Source: JAUVAV01 sp965371665 (GTDB lineage: Bacteria; Oederibacteriota; JAAXVQ01; JAUVAV01). Taken from it: a DNA stretch of 58,387 bases. The DNA lies in assembly GCA_965371665.1 (NCBI GenBank), contig CBDUZI010000004.1, positions 1 to 58,387 of the forward strand. Reading direction: 5' to 3'. Positions 15,196 to 24,206 of this stretch are shown piece after piece. Within the stretch, counting starts at the first letter, position 1. Every line of letters starts with the position of its first letter. The notes beneath the pieces are model-generated. The model searched no databases, was not told the DNA's origin, and saw only the letters and a program-made list of their open reading frames with translations. A program made the translations under genes and the position numbers.

Positions 15196-17646
15196 ATGAC
15201 TGGAAATGGGCCTGACCGCATGAAACCAAAAATAAAACCAAATGTTCTGCCGTTTATGCCGCTGCGGGATATGGTGGTTTATCCGCATATGATTGTATCC
15301 CTGTTTGTAGGACGAAAAAAAACTATTAGGGCTTTGGAAGAAGCCATGTTGCAAAACCGGAAGATCGCCTTGGCCGCCCAGCGGCAGGCCCAAATTGATG
15401 ATCCCGCCGTGGAAGATATTTATAACGTGGGAACGCTCGTCCGGATTCTCCAGATTTTAAAGCTGCCGGATAATTCTATTAAAGTTCTGGCCGAAGGACA
15501 AGAACGTATACGCATCAGGAAATTTCTGACCCGGGATAAATATTTTACCGTGGATTATGAAGTTATCCCTTCGATTATTCCAGCGGGGGAGACAGTACAA
15601 ACGGCTATGCGGAATACCCTGGAAGTGTTCAAGAAATACGCCCGTTTATCCCGGAATATTTCCGCCGATATAATAACCTCGCTGAGCCAAATAAAAAATC
15701 CCCATGATTTGGCGGATATCATGGCGGCGCAAATTCCTTGCCCCGTAGAGAAAAAACAAAAACTGTTGGAGATGGTAAATCCCATGGCCCGCCTGGAATT
15801 TTTGGCCGAATTATTAGATGATGAAATTGAACTGCGGGAAATTGAGCGCCGGATTAAGGGACGTGTACGCAAACAGATGGATAATACCCAGAAGGAGTAT
15901 TATTTACACGAACAGATCAAAGCTATCCGCAAGGAACTCGGTCAAAAAGACGTGGAAAGCGAGAACGAGGAACTGGTCCAGCGGGTAAAAAAAGCCCAAA
16001 TGCCGAAAGGCGCTGAAGACAAGGCTATGAAAGAATTGGCGCGGCTTGATCGCATGCCGTCCATGTCTCCGGAAGCTACGGTAACCCGGACGTATATTGA
16101 GTGGTTGGTATCCTTGCCCTGGTCGCTGCAAACCCAGGAAAAGCTTGACCTTCGGATAGTGGCGCGTAATTTGGATGAAGATCATTATGGCCTGAGGAAA
16201 GTTAAGGACCGGATTCTGGAATATCTGGCAGTAAGAAAGCTGGCTCCAAAAATGAAAGGGCCGATTTTATGTTTGGTGGGACCGCCGGGCGTGGGCAAAA
16301 CTTCATTGGCCCGTTCAGTCGCCGCGGCTATAAACCGTAACTTTGTTCGCATATCCTTAGGCGGTGTTCGCGACGAAGCTGAAATTCGCGGGCACCGGCG
16401 TACTTATATTGGGGCCTTGCCGGGCAGAATTATTCAATCTTTAAAGAATGCCAAGAGCCGGAATCCGGTTTTTTTATTGGATGAGATTGACAAAATGGGA
16501 AATGATTTCCGGGGTGATCCTGCCTCCGCTCTGCTGGAAGTACTTGATCCCGAGCAAAACCATGCCTTTAACGATCATTATCTGGATATGGATTTCGATC
16601 TATCGAATATAATGTTTATCGCCACCGCCAATATATTTCAAAATATCCATCCTACTTTGCGGGACCGCATGGAGATCATCGAAATTTCGGGATACACCCT
16701 GGAAGAAAAAATCCAGATCGCGCAAAGGCATCTAAATGTTCGCTTGTTGGAAGAGCACGGCCTGACCACCAAAGACCTGGTTCTATCCCGGCCGATGATT
16801 GAAAAGATAATCGCGGAATATACCTTCGAAGCCGGAGTGCGTAATTTATATCGTGAAATTTCCGCTTTGATGCGTAAGGTGACACGGTCGAAGGTTGAAA
16901 AAAAATCATCTTTGAAAACAAAAAATCTGACTGCCGTCGATCTGAAAAAAATGCTGGGGCCTTCCAAGATACTGCGGCGAAAAGGTGAGAAGACGGATGC
17001 TGTGGGTATAGCTACCGGGTTGGCCTGGACCGAGAACGGCGGTGAAATCCTGACAATCGAAGTTGTACCCCTGCCGGGAAAGGGGCAATTGATATTGACG
17101 GGAAAATTGGGAGAAGTCATGAAAGAGTCCGGACAGGCGGCGCTAAGCTTTGCCCGCAAGCATGCTAAGGATTTTCTTATTCCGCCTGATTTTTACCATA
17201 ATTTGGATATTCATATTCATGTTCCCGAAGGCGCCATACCTAAAGACGGTCCTTCGGCCGGAATCACTATGGCAGCGGCTGTGGTTTCTGCGCTCTCAGG
17301 GATTCCGATAAGAAAAAATACTGCTATGACCGGCGAAATAACCCTGAGGGGGAGGGTATTGGGAATCGGAGGCCTGAAAGAAAAGCTGCTGGCAGCCGTG
17401 CGGGCGGGAATTAAAACTGTAATTATTCCTTGGGAAAATCAGAAGGATATAATGGACCTGCCGGTAGAAGTAAAAAGAAACCTGGATATCAAATTAGTTA
17501 AGCATATGCACCAGGTTATAGAGTGCGTCCTGATGCGGGAAAAGAAAAGACAGGTTAAACCGCGGAAAGCAAAAGGAAAGAAAAACCGGGAACAAACGAA
17601 ACAACTGATCGACCAAAACGGTATTTCGCCTCCGGCGGTTATGTAG
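15196..17646 (+). CDS. lon: ATP-dependent protease La
   Basis: 816 aa, ATG with GGGAGA upstream, 14 nt after clpX. LON substrate-binding N-domain (about 17-210), coiled linker, AAA+ module with Walker A GPPGVGKT (362-369) and Walker B VFLLDEIDKM, and an S16 peptidase domain with catalytic Ser687 in KDGPSAGIT and Lys730 in GGLKEKLLAA, the same 43-residue spacing as E. coli Lon (679/722). The C-terminus is a Lys/Arg-rich tail of about 40 residues (KKRQVKPRKAKGKKN), longer than usual and possibly nucleic-acid binding. It completes the proteostasis operon. Confidence 0.97.
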   Translation: MTGNGPDRMKPKIKPNVLPFMPLRDMVVYPHMIVSLFVGRKKTIRALEEAMLQNRKIALAAQRQAQIDDPAVEDIYNVGTLVRILQILKLPDNSIKVLAEGQERIRIRKFLTRDKYFTVDYEVIPSIIPAGETVQTAMRNTLEVFKKYARLSRNISADIITSLSQIKNPHDLADIMAAQIPCPVEKKQKLLEMVNPMARLEFLAELLDDEIELREIERRIKGRVRKQMDNTQKEYYLHEQIKAIRKELGQKDVESENEELVQRVKKAQMPKGAEDKAMKELARLDRMPSMSPEATVTRTYIEWLVSLPWSLQTQEKLDLRIVARNLDEDHYGLRKVKDRILEYLAVRKLAPKMKGPILCLVGPPGVGKTSLARSVAAAINRNFVRISLGGVRDEAEIRGHRRTYIGALPGRIIQSLKNAKSRNPVFLLDEIDKMGNDFRGDPASALLEVLDPEQNHAFNDHYLDMDFDLSNIMFIATANIFQNIHPTLRDRMEIIEISGYTLEEKIQIAQRHLNVRLLEEHGLTTKDLVLSRPMIEKIIAEYTFEAGVRNLYREISALMRKVTRSKVEKKSSLKTKNLTAVDLKKMLGPSKILRRKGEKTDAVGIATGLAWTENGGEILTIEVVPLPGKGQLILTGKLGEVMKESGQAALSFARKHAKDFLIPPDFYHNLDIHIHVPEGAIPKDGPSAGITMAAAVVSALSGIPIRKNTAMTGEITLRGRVLGIGGLKEKLLAAVRAGIKTVIIPWENQKDIMDLPVEVKRNLDIKLVKHMHQVIECVLMREKKRQVKPRKAKGKKNREQTKQLIDQNGISPPAVM

Positions 17647-17662
17647 CCGGGGCCGCCCGGGT

Positions 17663-17831
17663 AGAGGCTGTGTCATAATATTGTAAATGTGTGAATGTCA
17701 TTCCGAGCGTTAGCGAGGAATCTCCACGAAAGCGTCAAATTTAAAAGGACTTTTGGAGATTTCTCGGCTACGCCTCGAAATGACAAACTTAGTGAAAATG
17801 CGTAAAACAGTATTATCACATACTCTCTCAA
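17663..17831. mobile_element. MITE-like element family R3, copy b, with an R1-type end
   Basis: Starts AGAGGCTGTGTCATAATATTG and ends with AACAGTATTATCACATACTCTCTC, around a core GTCATTCCGAGCGTTAGC...CTCGAAATGAC. Immediately to its right, TCTGCAATAGGAACTA (17851-17866) looks like a lone terminus of family R1. The pair fills the gap between lon and the aminotransferase. Confidence 0.65.
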
Positions 17832-17895
17832 GGGAGAAAAAAACTCTGTTTCTGCAATAGGAACTATTTAATGATATCAAGGAGAAGCGCAAACT

Positions 17896-19050
17896 GTGAA
17901 CTTTAAAAAACGTTTAATGACCCCGGGTCCCACGGATATACCGCCTTCGGTTCTGGCCGAGGCGTGTAAACCGATTATCCATCACCGGACACCGCAATTT
18001 CGCAAGATATTGACGGAAGTCGTTGCAGGACTGAAAAGGGTTTTTCATACGAACAATGACCTGCTGATTTTTCCGGCAGCGGGTACGGGCGGCATGGAAT
18101 CCGCGATAGTTAATCTTTGTTCTCCCGGCGATACCGTTTTAACGGCATCATGCGGGAATTTTGGCAATCGTTGGTCCGCCATTGCCAAAGAATATGGAAT
18201 ATCAACCGAGCATTATGAAGTTGCCTGGGGCGACGAAAATGATCCGCAGGAAATTAAAAAACGGCTGGCCGCCCATCCGGAGATTAAGGCCGTCTTCACT
18301 ACTCTCTCGGAAACCTCCACCGGAGTAGAGTCGGATATCCGCGCAATTGGGGATATAGTATCAGGAACTCCGGCGGTTCTGGTAGTAGATGCCATATCCG
18401 GTATGGGCGCCATTCCCATGAAAACTGATGATTGGAAAGCTGATGTAGTAATTGCCGGGGCCCAGAAGGGTTTTATGATTCCTCCCGGACTGGCCATGGT
18501 GACGATTTCTTCCAAGGCCTGGGAACTGGCAAAAAAGTCCAAAATTCCTAAATATTATTTCAGCTGGGAAAAAGCCCATAAATCCATGATAGCCGAGGCT
18601 TTGGCCAATACGCCTTACACGCCTTCGGTATCTCTGATTATGCAAATGGCCGAATCTCTTCGCCTCATCGAGGAGGAAGGGCTGGAAAATATTTGGAAGC
18701 GTCATGCCCGCATGGCGCAGTCCGCCCGCTCAGCCATGGAGGCCCTGGGTCTGAAGTTATTTGCGACCGGTCGGCCCAGCAATGCCGTAACTTCGGTTTG
18801 TGTGCCGAAAGGTATTGACGGAACTAAATTATTTAAGACTGTCCGGGATACTTATGGCATTACTTTAGCCGGCGGACAGGGTAAAGTAAAAGACCGGATA
18901 TTTCGCATTGGGCATTTAGGATATACCGATGATTGGGATGTAATTGCGGCGGTGGCCGCCATCGAAAGGGCTTTGCATGAGCAGGGATACGCTCTGGAGA
19001 TCGGCGCCGGTGTCACCGCGGCGGAAAAGGTATTGTTTTCAGAAAAATAA
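17896..19050 (+). CDS. class V aminotransferase (serine-pyruvate / alanine-glyoxylate / phosphoserine type)
   Basis: 384 aa, GTG start after CAAGGAGAAG. PLP enzyme of fold type I, class V: N-terminal TPGPTDIPPSVL and IIHHRTPQFRKI, a PLP-phosphate region AAGTGGMESA, Asp in VVDAISGMGAIP, and Lys191 in AGAQKGFMIPPG as the Schiff-base lysine. It lies 14 nt before serA, so the likely role is the transamination step to serine (phosphoserine or hydroxypyruvate route) in place of classical SerC; no serB is seen. Substrate specificity cannot be read from sequence. Confidence 0.88.
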   Translation: MNFKKRLMTPGPTDIPPSVLAEACKPIIHHRTPQFRKILTEVVAGLKRVFHTNNDLLIFPAAGTGGMESAIVNLCSPGDTVLTASCGNFGNRWSAIAKEYGISTEHYEVAWGDENDPQEIKKRLAAHPEIKAVFTTLSETSTGVESDIRAIGDIVSGTPAVLVVDAISGMGAIPMKTDDWKADVVIAGAQKGFMIPPGLAMVTISSKAWELAKKSKIPKYYFSWEKAHKSMIAEALANTPYTPSVSLIMQMAESLRLIEEEGLENIWKRHARMAQSARSAMEALGLKLFATGRPSNAVTSVCVPKGIDGTKLFKTVRDTYGITLAGGQGKVKDRIFRIGHLGYTDDWDVIAAVAAIERALHEQGYALEIGAGVTAAEKVLFSEK

Positions 19051-19064
19051 TCTGGAGGAAATGT

Positions 19065-20651
19065 ATGTATAAAGTATTAATTAGTGATAACCTGGCAAAG
19101 GAAGGGCAGCAAATCTTAAGCGCTGATCCGGAAATTGAACTGGCTGCGAGGGAAAAAGTCGCCCCGGAGGAACTCCGGGAAATAATTAAGGATTATGACG
19201 CCTTGATTATCCGGAGCGCGAGTAAAGTAACTTCGGAAATATTAGCCGCCGGGAAGAAATTGAAAATTATTGGACGGGCCGGAGTGGGTGTCGATAATAT
19301 AGATGTTTCGGAGGCCACGCGGCGCGGTATAATTGTCATGAATACGCCTGACGCCAACACCATTTCTACGGCGGAACATACTTTCTCCCTCCTGCTGGCG
19401 ATGTCCCGGAATATTCCGCAAGCCGATCGTTCGGTTAAAACGGGGAAGTGGGAACGAAAAAAATTCATGGGGAGTGAAGTATACGGGAAAATTCTGGGAA
19501 TTATCGGGTTGGGCAGAATTGGGACGGAAATGGCAAAAAGGGCCTTGGCATTTGGGATGACGGTTAAAGCGCATGATCCGTTTCTGACCGAAGAGCAGGC
19601 CGATAAATTAAATGTTCAATTAGCCTCGCTGGACGATATCATTTCTACGGCGGATTACATCACTGTGCATACGCCAAAAAACCTGGAGACCACCGGAATA
19701 ATCGGAAAAGCCCAGTTTGAAAAAATGAAGCCTTCGGTCCGCATTATCAATTGCGCGCGCGGGGGAATTATCCGGCAGGATGATTTGCGTGATGCCCTGC
19801 AGGCCGGTAAAATCGCGGCTGCGGCCCTGGATGTTTACGAGAGCGAACCCCCGACGGATAAGGGGCTTTTAAATTTAGATAATATCATTCTGACTCCTCA
19901 TCTCGGCGCCTCCACGGAAGAGGCCCAGGTTAAGGTGGCGGTAATCATGGCTGAGCAAATTTCAGATGCGCTCAAGGGGAAAGTGATACGTAATGCCGTA
20001 AATATACCTTCTTTGTCGCCGGAGCTTTTAAAGGAAGTCGCTCCCTATCTTGAACTGGCTGATCGGCTGGGAAGTTTCCAAGCCCAACTGCTGGATGGTA
20101 AGTTAAGGAAGATCACGGTTAAATTTGCCGGGGAGGTTTGTGATTATCCCACGGATGTCATGGCCGTGGCGGCGGTTAAAGGTCTGCTCTCCATCATGCT
20201 TTCCGAAGCCTTAAACTTTGTAAACGCCAAATTCCTGGCCAAGGAAAGAGGGATTGAAGTTATAGAAACTACTTCGAAAGATACCAAGGATTTCACCAGC
20301 ACGATAGCGGTATGCGTGGAAAGTGAGAAGGAAACCCGTGAAATTGTGGGAACCCTAATTGGCAAGAAGCGCGAGCCGTATGTTGTGTCGGTTTTAGGAT
20401 ATCACACGGATTTTAGTCCCAAAGGTAATTTGCTGGTTTTCACGCACCATGATGAGCCGGGAATTGTTGGGAAAATGGGGACTATCTTAGGTGATGCCGG
20501 TATTAATATTGCCGCGCTCCACATGGGCCGCAATGAGCTGGGCGGAGAGGTAGTCAGCATTTTGAATCTTGATTCGGACGTTCCCCATGAATTGCTGGCT
20601 GATCTATTCCGGGCTGCGAAAATTAAAACCATGAAGCTGGTGAAGCTTTAA
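19065..20651 (+). CDS. serA: D-3-phosphoglycerate dehydrogenase
   Basis: 528 aa, the long type with C-terminal regulatory domains. ATG 19065 has GGAGGA at 19054-19059; an ATG at 19061 in another frame stops after three codons. NAD-binding Rossmann motif GKILGIIGLGRIGTE (about 140-154), catalytic Arg in NCARGGI (about 230), Glu in SEPP (about 265) and His in LTPHLGAST (about 280), then an allosteric substrate-binding domain and an ACT domain at the C-terminus (VFTHHDEPGIVGKMGTIL) expected to bind serine. First step of serine biosynthesis, paired with the preceding aminotransferase. Confidence 0.96.
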   Translation: MYKVLISDNLAKEGQQILSADPEIELAAREKVAPEELREIIKDYDALIIRSASKVTSEILAAGKKLKIIGRAGVGVDNIDVSEATRRGIIVMNTPDANTISTAEHTFSLLLAMSRNIPQADRSVKTGKWERKKFMGSEVYGKILGIIGLGRIGTEMAKRALAFGMTVKAHDPFLTEEQADKLNVQLASLDDIISTADYITVHTPKNLETTGIIGKAQFEKMKPSVRIINCARGGIIRQDDLRDALQAGKIAAAALDVYESEPPTDKGLLNLDNIILTPHLGASTEEAQVKVAVIMAEQISDALKGKVIRNAVNIPSLSPELLKEVAPYLELADRLGSFQAQLLDGKLRKITVKFAGEVCDYPTDVMAVAAVKGLLSIMLSEALNFVNAKFLAKERGIEVIETTSKDTKDFTSTIAVCVESEKETREIVGTLIGKKREPYVVSVLGYHTDFSPKGNLLVFTHHDEPGIVGKMGTILGDAGINIAALHMGRNELGGEVVSILNLDSDVPHELLADLFRAAKIKTMKLVKL

Positions 20652-20675
20652 GATGAGAGAGGTTAAATATAAATA

Positions 20676-21974
20676 ATGTCTAACTTAGTAGTAGTCGGAG
20701 CGCAATGGGGCGATGAGGGAAAAGGGAAAATTATAGATTTGTTGGCCGGTGGCGCCGATGCTGTGATCCGTTACCAGGGGGGGAACAACGCCGGACATAC
20801 CGTGGTGTTCGGTGGGGAAAAGCATATTCTCCATCTGGTTCCCTCGGGAATTTTACATCCCGGAACCACCTGTTTAATCGGCAACGGCGTGGTTATTGAT
20901 CCCGTAAGCTTGCTCTCGGAGATGGAAGCCCTGGAATCCAGAGGAGTTCAAGTACGGGGAAATCTTAAGATCAGTGAACTTGCCCATGTTACCCTGCCAT
21001 ATCATTGCGCCCTGGACCAGGCTTATGAGGCCAAGCGTGGAAAAGTAAAAATCGGAACGACGCATAGGGGAATTGGACCAACCTACAAGGATAAATTCGG
21101 CCGAACGGGCATTCGGATGGCGGATATAGTAGATCCAGACGGATTAGAAAGCCGCCTGGAGCAAAATCTGGAAGAAATTAATTTTATGTTTAAAAATTAT
21201 TTTTCTTTACCCCCTTTTCAAATCAAGGATATTATAGTAAAATACCTTTCTTTAGGACAGCGGCTAAGCAGTTATGTGGCGGATACCACCGAGATGGTAA
21301 ATAACCTGCTGGATGCCGGAAAGATGGTTCTTTTTGAGGGTGCGCAGGGGACTTTCCTGGATATTGATTTTGGAACATATCCCTTTGTTACCGCCTCGCA
21401 TACTATTGCCGGGGGGGCCAGCACGGGAACCGGGGTAGGACCAACCCGGCTGGAGAAAGTACTGGGAATAGTTAAAGCCTACACTACCCGGGTAGGCGCG
21501 GGTCCTTTACCGACGGAATTGAAAGACGGGGGGGAGGATCTTCGCATACGCGGAAAAGAGTATGGGGCCACTACGGGACGTCCGCGGAGATGCGGATGGT
21601 TTGACGCCGTTATAGTGCGCCGTGCTAAAATGATAAACGGATTTGAGAGCATGGCGTTGACAAAATTGGATGTTTTAGGCGGTATAGAAAAATTATACAT
21701 ATGCACGGCATATAAAATTAACCGTGAAATAGTGAAAACTATTCCAGCGGTTTTGCGTAAAACTGATAAAATTGAAACGGTCTACGAGGTTTTACCCGGA
21801 TGGAAAGAAGATATCTCAGGGATTAGGAAATTTAAAGACCTTCCGGATAATGCTAAAAGGTATGTAAAGCGCATAGAGGAATTGGTCGGCGTTAGAATAT
21901 CACTGATATCATTAGGCGAGGAACGCGAACAAACCATTCACATGGATGGTGGCAATCTTATAGTGAGCCGGTAG
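20676..21974 (+). CDS. purA: adenylosuccinate synthetase
   Basis: 432 aa. GTP-binding loop GDEGKGK (12-18) with catalytic Asp13, His41 in GGNNAGHTV, and further IMP/GTP motifs such as GTTHRGIGPTYKDK and TTRVGAGPLPTE. It forms adenylosuccinate from IMP and aspartate. SD is weak (GAGAGAGG about 12-20 nt upstream). Its last codons and TAG stop (21972-21974) lie inside the tRNA-Lys gene that begins at 21965. Confidence 0.97.
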   Translation: MSNLVVVGAQWGDEGKGKIIDLLAGGADAVIRYQGGNNAGHTVVFGGEKHILHLVPSGILHPGTTCLIGNGVVIDPVSLLSEMEALESRGVQVRGNLKISELAHVTLPYHCALDQAYEAKRGKVKIGTTHRGIGPTYKDKFGRTGIRMADIVDPDGLESRLEQNLEEINFMFKNYFSLPPFQIKDIIVKYLSLGQRLSSYVADTTEMVNNLLDAGKMVLFEGAQGTFLDIDFGTYPFVTASHTIAGGASTGTGVGPTRLEKVLGIVKAYTTRVGAGPLPTELKDGGEDLRIRGKEYGATTGRPRRCGWFDAVIVRRAKMINGFESMALTKLDVLGGIEKLYICTAYKINREIVKTIPAVLRKTDKIETVYEVLPGWKEDISGIRKFKDLPDNAKRYVKRIEELVGVRISLISLGEEREQTIHMDGGNLIVSR

Positions 21975-22040
21975 CTCAGTTGGTAGAGCATCGCCCTTTT
22001 AAGGCGGGTGTCGAGAGTTCGAGACTCTCCCGGCTCACCA
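21965..22040 (+). tRNA. tRNA-Lys (TTT), overlapping purA
   Basis: Acceptor GAGCCGG/CCGGCTC, anticodon stem TCGCC/GGCGG with loop CTTTTAA (anticodon TTT), discriminator A, encoded CCA. The first 10 nt are also the last codons and stop of purA: tRNA positions 8-10 are the purA stop codon. Confidence 0.95.
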
Positions 22041-22155
22041 CTTAGGCCGTCATCCATCCAAACTGATTCGTTAAATCATTGTGTTAAAATGCTAAAATAA
22101 CTACAGCAATTTTACAATAATACTTCACGATATTCACAAAATATCAAAACAATAG

Positions 22156-22184
22156 TTGACAAAAATATTAAACAGTGATAAAAT
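22156..22184 (+). promoter_or_regulatory. strong sigma70-type promoter for the TPR-phosphatase operon
   Basis: TTGACA (22156-22161), exactly 17 bp, TAAAAT (22179-22184), in a very A+T-rich region about 65 bp upstream of the TPR gene. Nothing else is recognised in 22041-22250. Confidence 0.75.
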
Positions 22185-22250
22185 TTTATTAGATTGAAAT
22201 AAGGATGAATTCAATTTTTTTGAATGAATTTAAGAAAGTAGGCCGACAAA

Positions 22251-24206
22251 ATGTTTTTCGATCGGCAAAAAAAAATCCTAGTTCCGGTACTATATTTAAT
22301 ATTTTTTTATTTTGCTGCATTTTTCTATCCTCCGGCCGAAGCTAAAAGTTCATCAACTAGAAATATCTCCTCTGCCGCAAAATCTTCCGATGATAAATTC
22401 AATACGGGTTTGAAATATTTCAATCGCGGCGAATATCAACAATGCCTTGCCCCTTTGCAGGCTGCCGCTAAAATTAATCCTCAGGATAGCGAAGCGCGGC
22501 TTTTGCTGGGAACAGCATATTTGCATTTGAAAAAATATGCTCAATCGAGAAAATATCTAATCCAAACCCTGGAATTAGTTCCGGGAAATCTCGACGCTTC
22601 GAATAATTTAAGCCTGGTTTACTTCAACCAAAAGCGTTATTCGGAAGCGATTAACCAGTTGCAAAAAAGTCTTAGAATAGATTCTAAAAATATCGATGCC
22701 CTGGCTAAGTTAGGCTCGATTTATATTAAATTAGGTAAAATGGATGACGCCATTAAAACCTATAAGCATTTATATAGAATTAGCCCGCGAAGCGGTAAAA
22801 TTCAGGAGCGTTTGGCCTTACTTTATTTAAAATCCAAAAAGTATGATGAAATAATAAAATTATACCGCCAAGTAAAAAAATCTCAGCATTTGAATTCCAG
22901 CCTGCTAACCAAGGTCGGTTTGGCTTATTATTATAAAGGTGATCTTAAAGCAGCCGGCCGGCACCTGAAAGCGGCGGCCAAAAAAGATCCCGGAAAACCG
23001 GAACCCCATTTCGTATTGGGATTGATAGCCCACAAGCAGGCCGATCTTGATGCGGCTATTAATGAATATAAGCAGGTGTTGAAACTGAGAAAAAAATATC
23101 CCGAAGCGGTTAATCAATTGGCAATGGCCTATGAAGATAAGGGCGACTACCATAAAGCGTTGTACTATTACCAGCTTAATTTAAAGCTTAATCCGAATGA
23201 TCGCGCGGCGCAGCGGGATTTTCAGTCCGTTAAGTCCAAGGCCGTTGATTACTATCTCCGCAAGGGCAGTAAGGCCTACTTCCGTAAAGATTATGCTAAG
23301 GCTTTGCGTTATTGGGAACGGGTTTTGAAGCTGGATTCCCGCAACGCCAATGCTAAAAAATTCATTAAAACCGCGAAACAGAAACTTGCGGAAAGATTAA
23401 AATCACGGAATGATCGCGCCGACGCTTTTTATCAAAAGAAATTATTTCAGGATGCCCGACAGGAATGGAGCGCAGTGCTTAATCTGGAGTCGGGTAATCA
23501 GCGGGCACGGGCCGGTCTGAAAAAACTACAATTACGGGCGCAAAAAAAGGAGAAAAGGCAGACTGCGAAAGTATTGCAGCGCGTCAACCGCAGCAATGTG
23601 CAGGACGCGCTGAGAGATTTTAAAGGTGCGCTAAAAACCGAACCGAAAAAATTGGTATCCCGGAAGCGGGTGAGTAATATTGCAACCGAATCGAAAAACC
23701 GTTCGGAACAAAGTTACCGCAAGGGGATCGATTTATTTTCCAAGGATAAGCTGCGCGAAGCCATAGCCTGCCTGGAGCAGGCGCTGGAAGTGGATAGTAA
23801 TAATCAGGGAATAAAAAATCTGCTGTATAAAGCTCGCACGCGGCTGCGAGAAAATATTAAGGCGCTGCGGTCCCGGGGAATTGAACTGGCCAATGCCGGA
23901 CGCTTGCCGGAAGCCAAGGAGAAGTTTGATATGATCCTTGAGCTTGATCCGGATAATGCCGAAGCGCGGGAGCATTTATCCAAACTTAACGGCAGCACTG
24001 TTCAAGTAGCGGTCAGCAAGGAAAAAATCAAGAAACTTTATTATGATGGCGTCTCGCTTTACCTGGACGGCAAAAACAAAGGGGCGATTGAGGTCTGGCA
24101 AAAAATCCTGCTTTTAGATCCTGAAAATGAAGAAGCTAAAAGCTCGATTGTAAAGGCGCAGATGGAATTGAAGGAAATGGAAAAAAGAGGGATTAGAACT
24201 GAATGA
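22251..24206 (+). CDS. exported TPR-repeat protein
   Basis: 651 aa. N-terminal signal peptide or anchor (about 9-32, VPVLYLIFFYFAAFFYPPAEA). Residues 50-330 carry consecutive tetratricopeptide repeats, for example SEARLLLGTAYLHLKKYAQS and VNQLAMAYEDKGDYHKALYY. A second, more Lys-rich set runs to the C-terminus (REAIACLEQALEVDSNNQGI; AREHLSKLN). Such proteins are periplasmic or envelope scaffolds. The TGA stop overlaps the next ATG (ATGA, 24203-24206), so it is translationally coupled to the SpoIIE-type phosphatase and is a candidate input or assembly partner for that sensor. The SD is poor (AAGTAGG). Confidence 0.85.
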   Translation: MFFDRQKKILVPVLYLIFFYFAAFFYPPAEAKSSSTRNISSAAKSSDDKFNTGLKYFNRGEYQQCLAPLQAAAKINPQDSEARLLLGTAYLHLKKYAQSRKYLIQTLELVPGNLDASNNLSLVYFNQKRYSEAINQLQKSLRIDSKNIDALAKLGSIYIKLGKMDDAIKTYKHLYRISPRSGKIQERLALLYLKSKKYDEIIKLYRQVKKSQHLNSSLLTKVGLAYYYKGDLKAAGRHLKAAAKKDPGKPEPHFVLGLIAHKQADLDAAINEYKQVLKLRKKYPEAVNQLAMAYEDKGDYHKALYYYQLNLKLNPNDRAAQRDFQSVKSKAVDYYLRKGSKAYFRKDYAKALRYWERVLKLDSRNANAKKFIKTAKQKLAERLKSRNDRADAFYQKKLFQDARQEWSAVLNLESGNQRARAGLKKLQLRAQKKEKRQTAKVLQRVNRSNVQDALRDFKGALKTEPKKLVSRKRVSNIATESKNRSEQSYRKGIDLFSKDKLREAIACLEQALEVDSNNQGIKNLLYKARTRLRENIKALRSRGIELANAGRLPEAKEKFDMILELDPDNAEAREHLSKLNGSTVQVAVSKEKIKKLYYDGVSLYLDGKNKGAIEVWQKILLLDPENEEAKSSIVKAQMELKEMEKRGIRTE

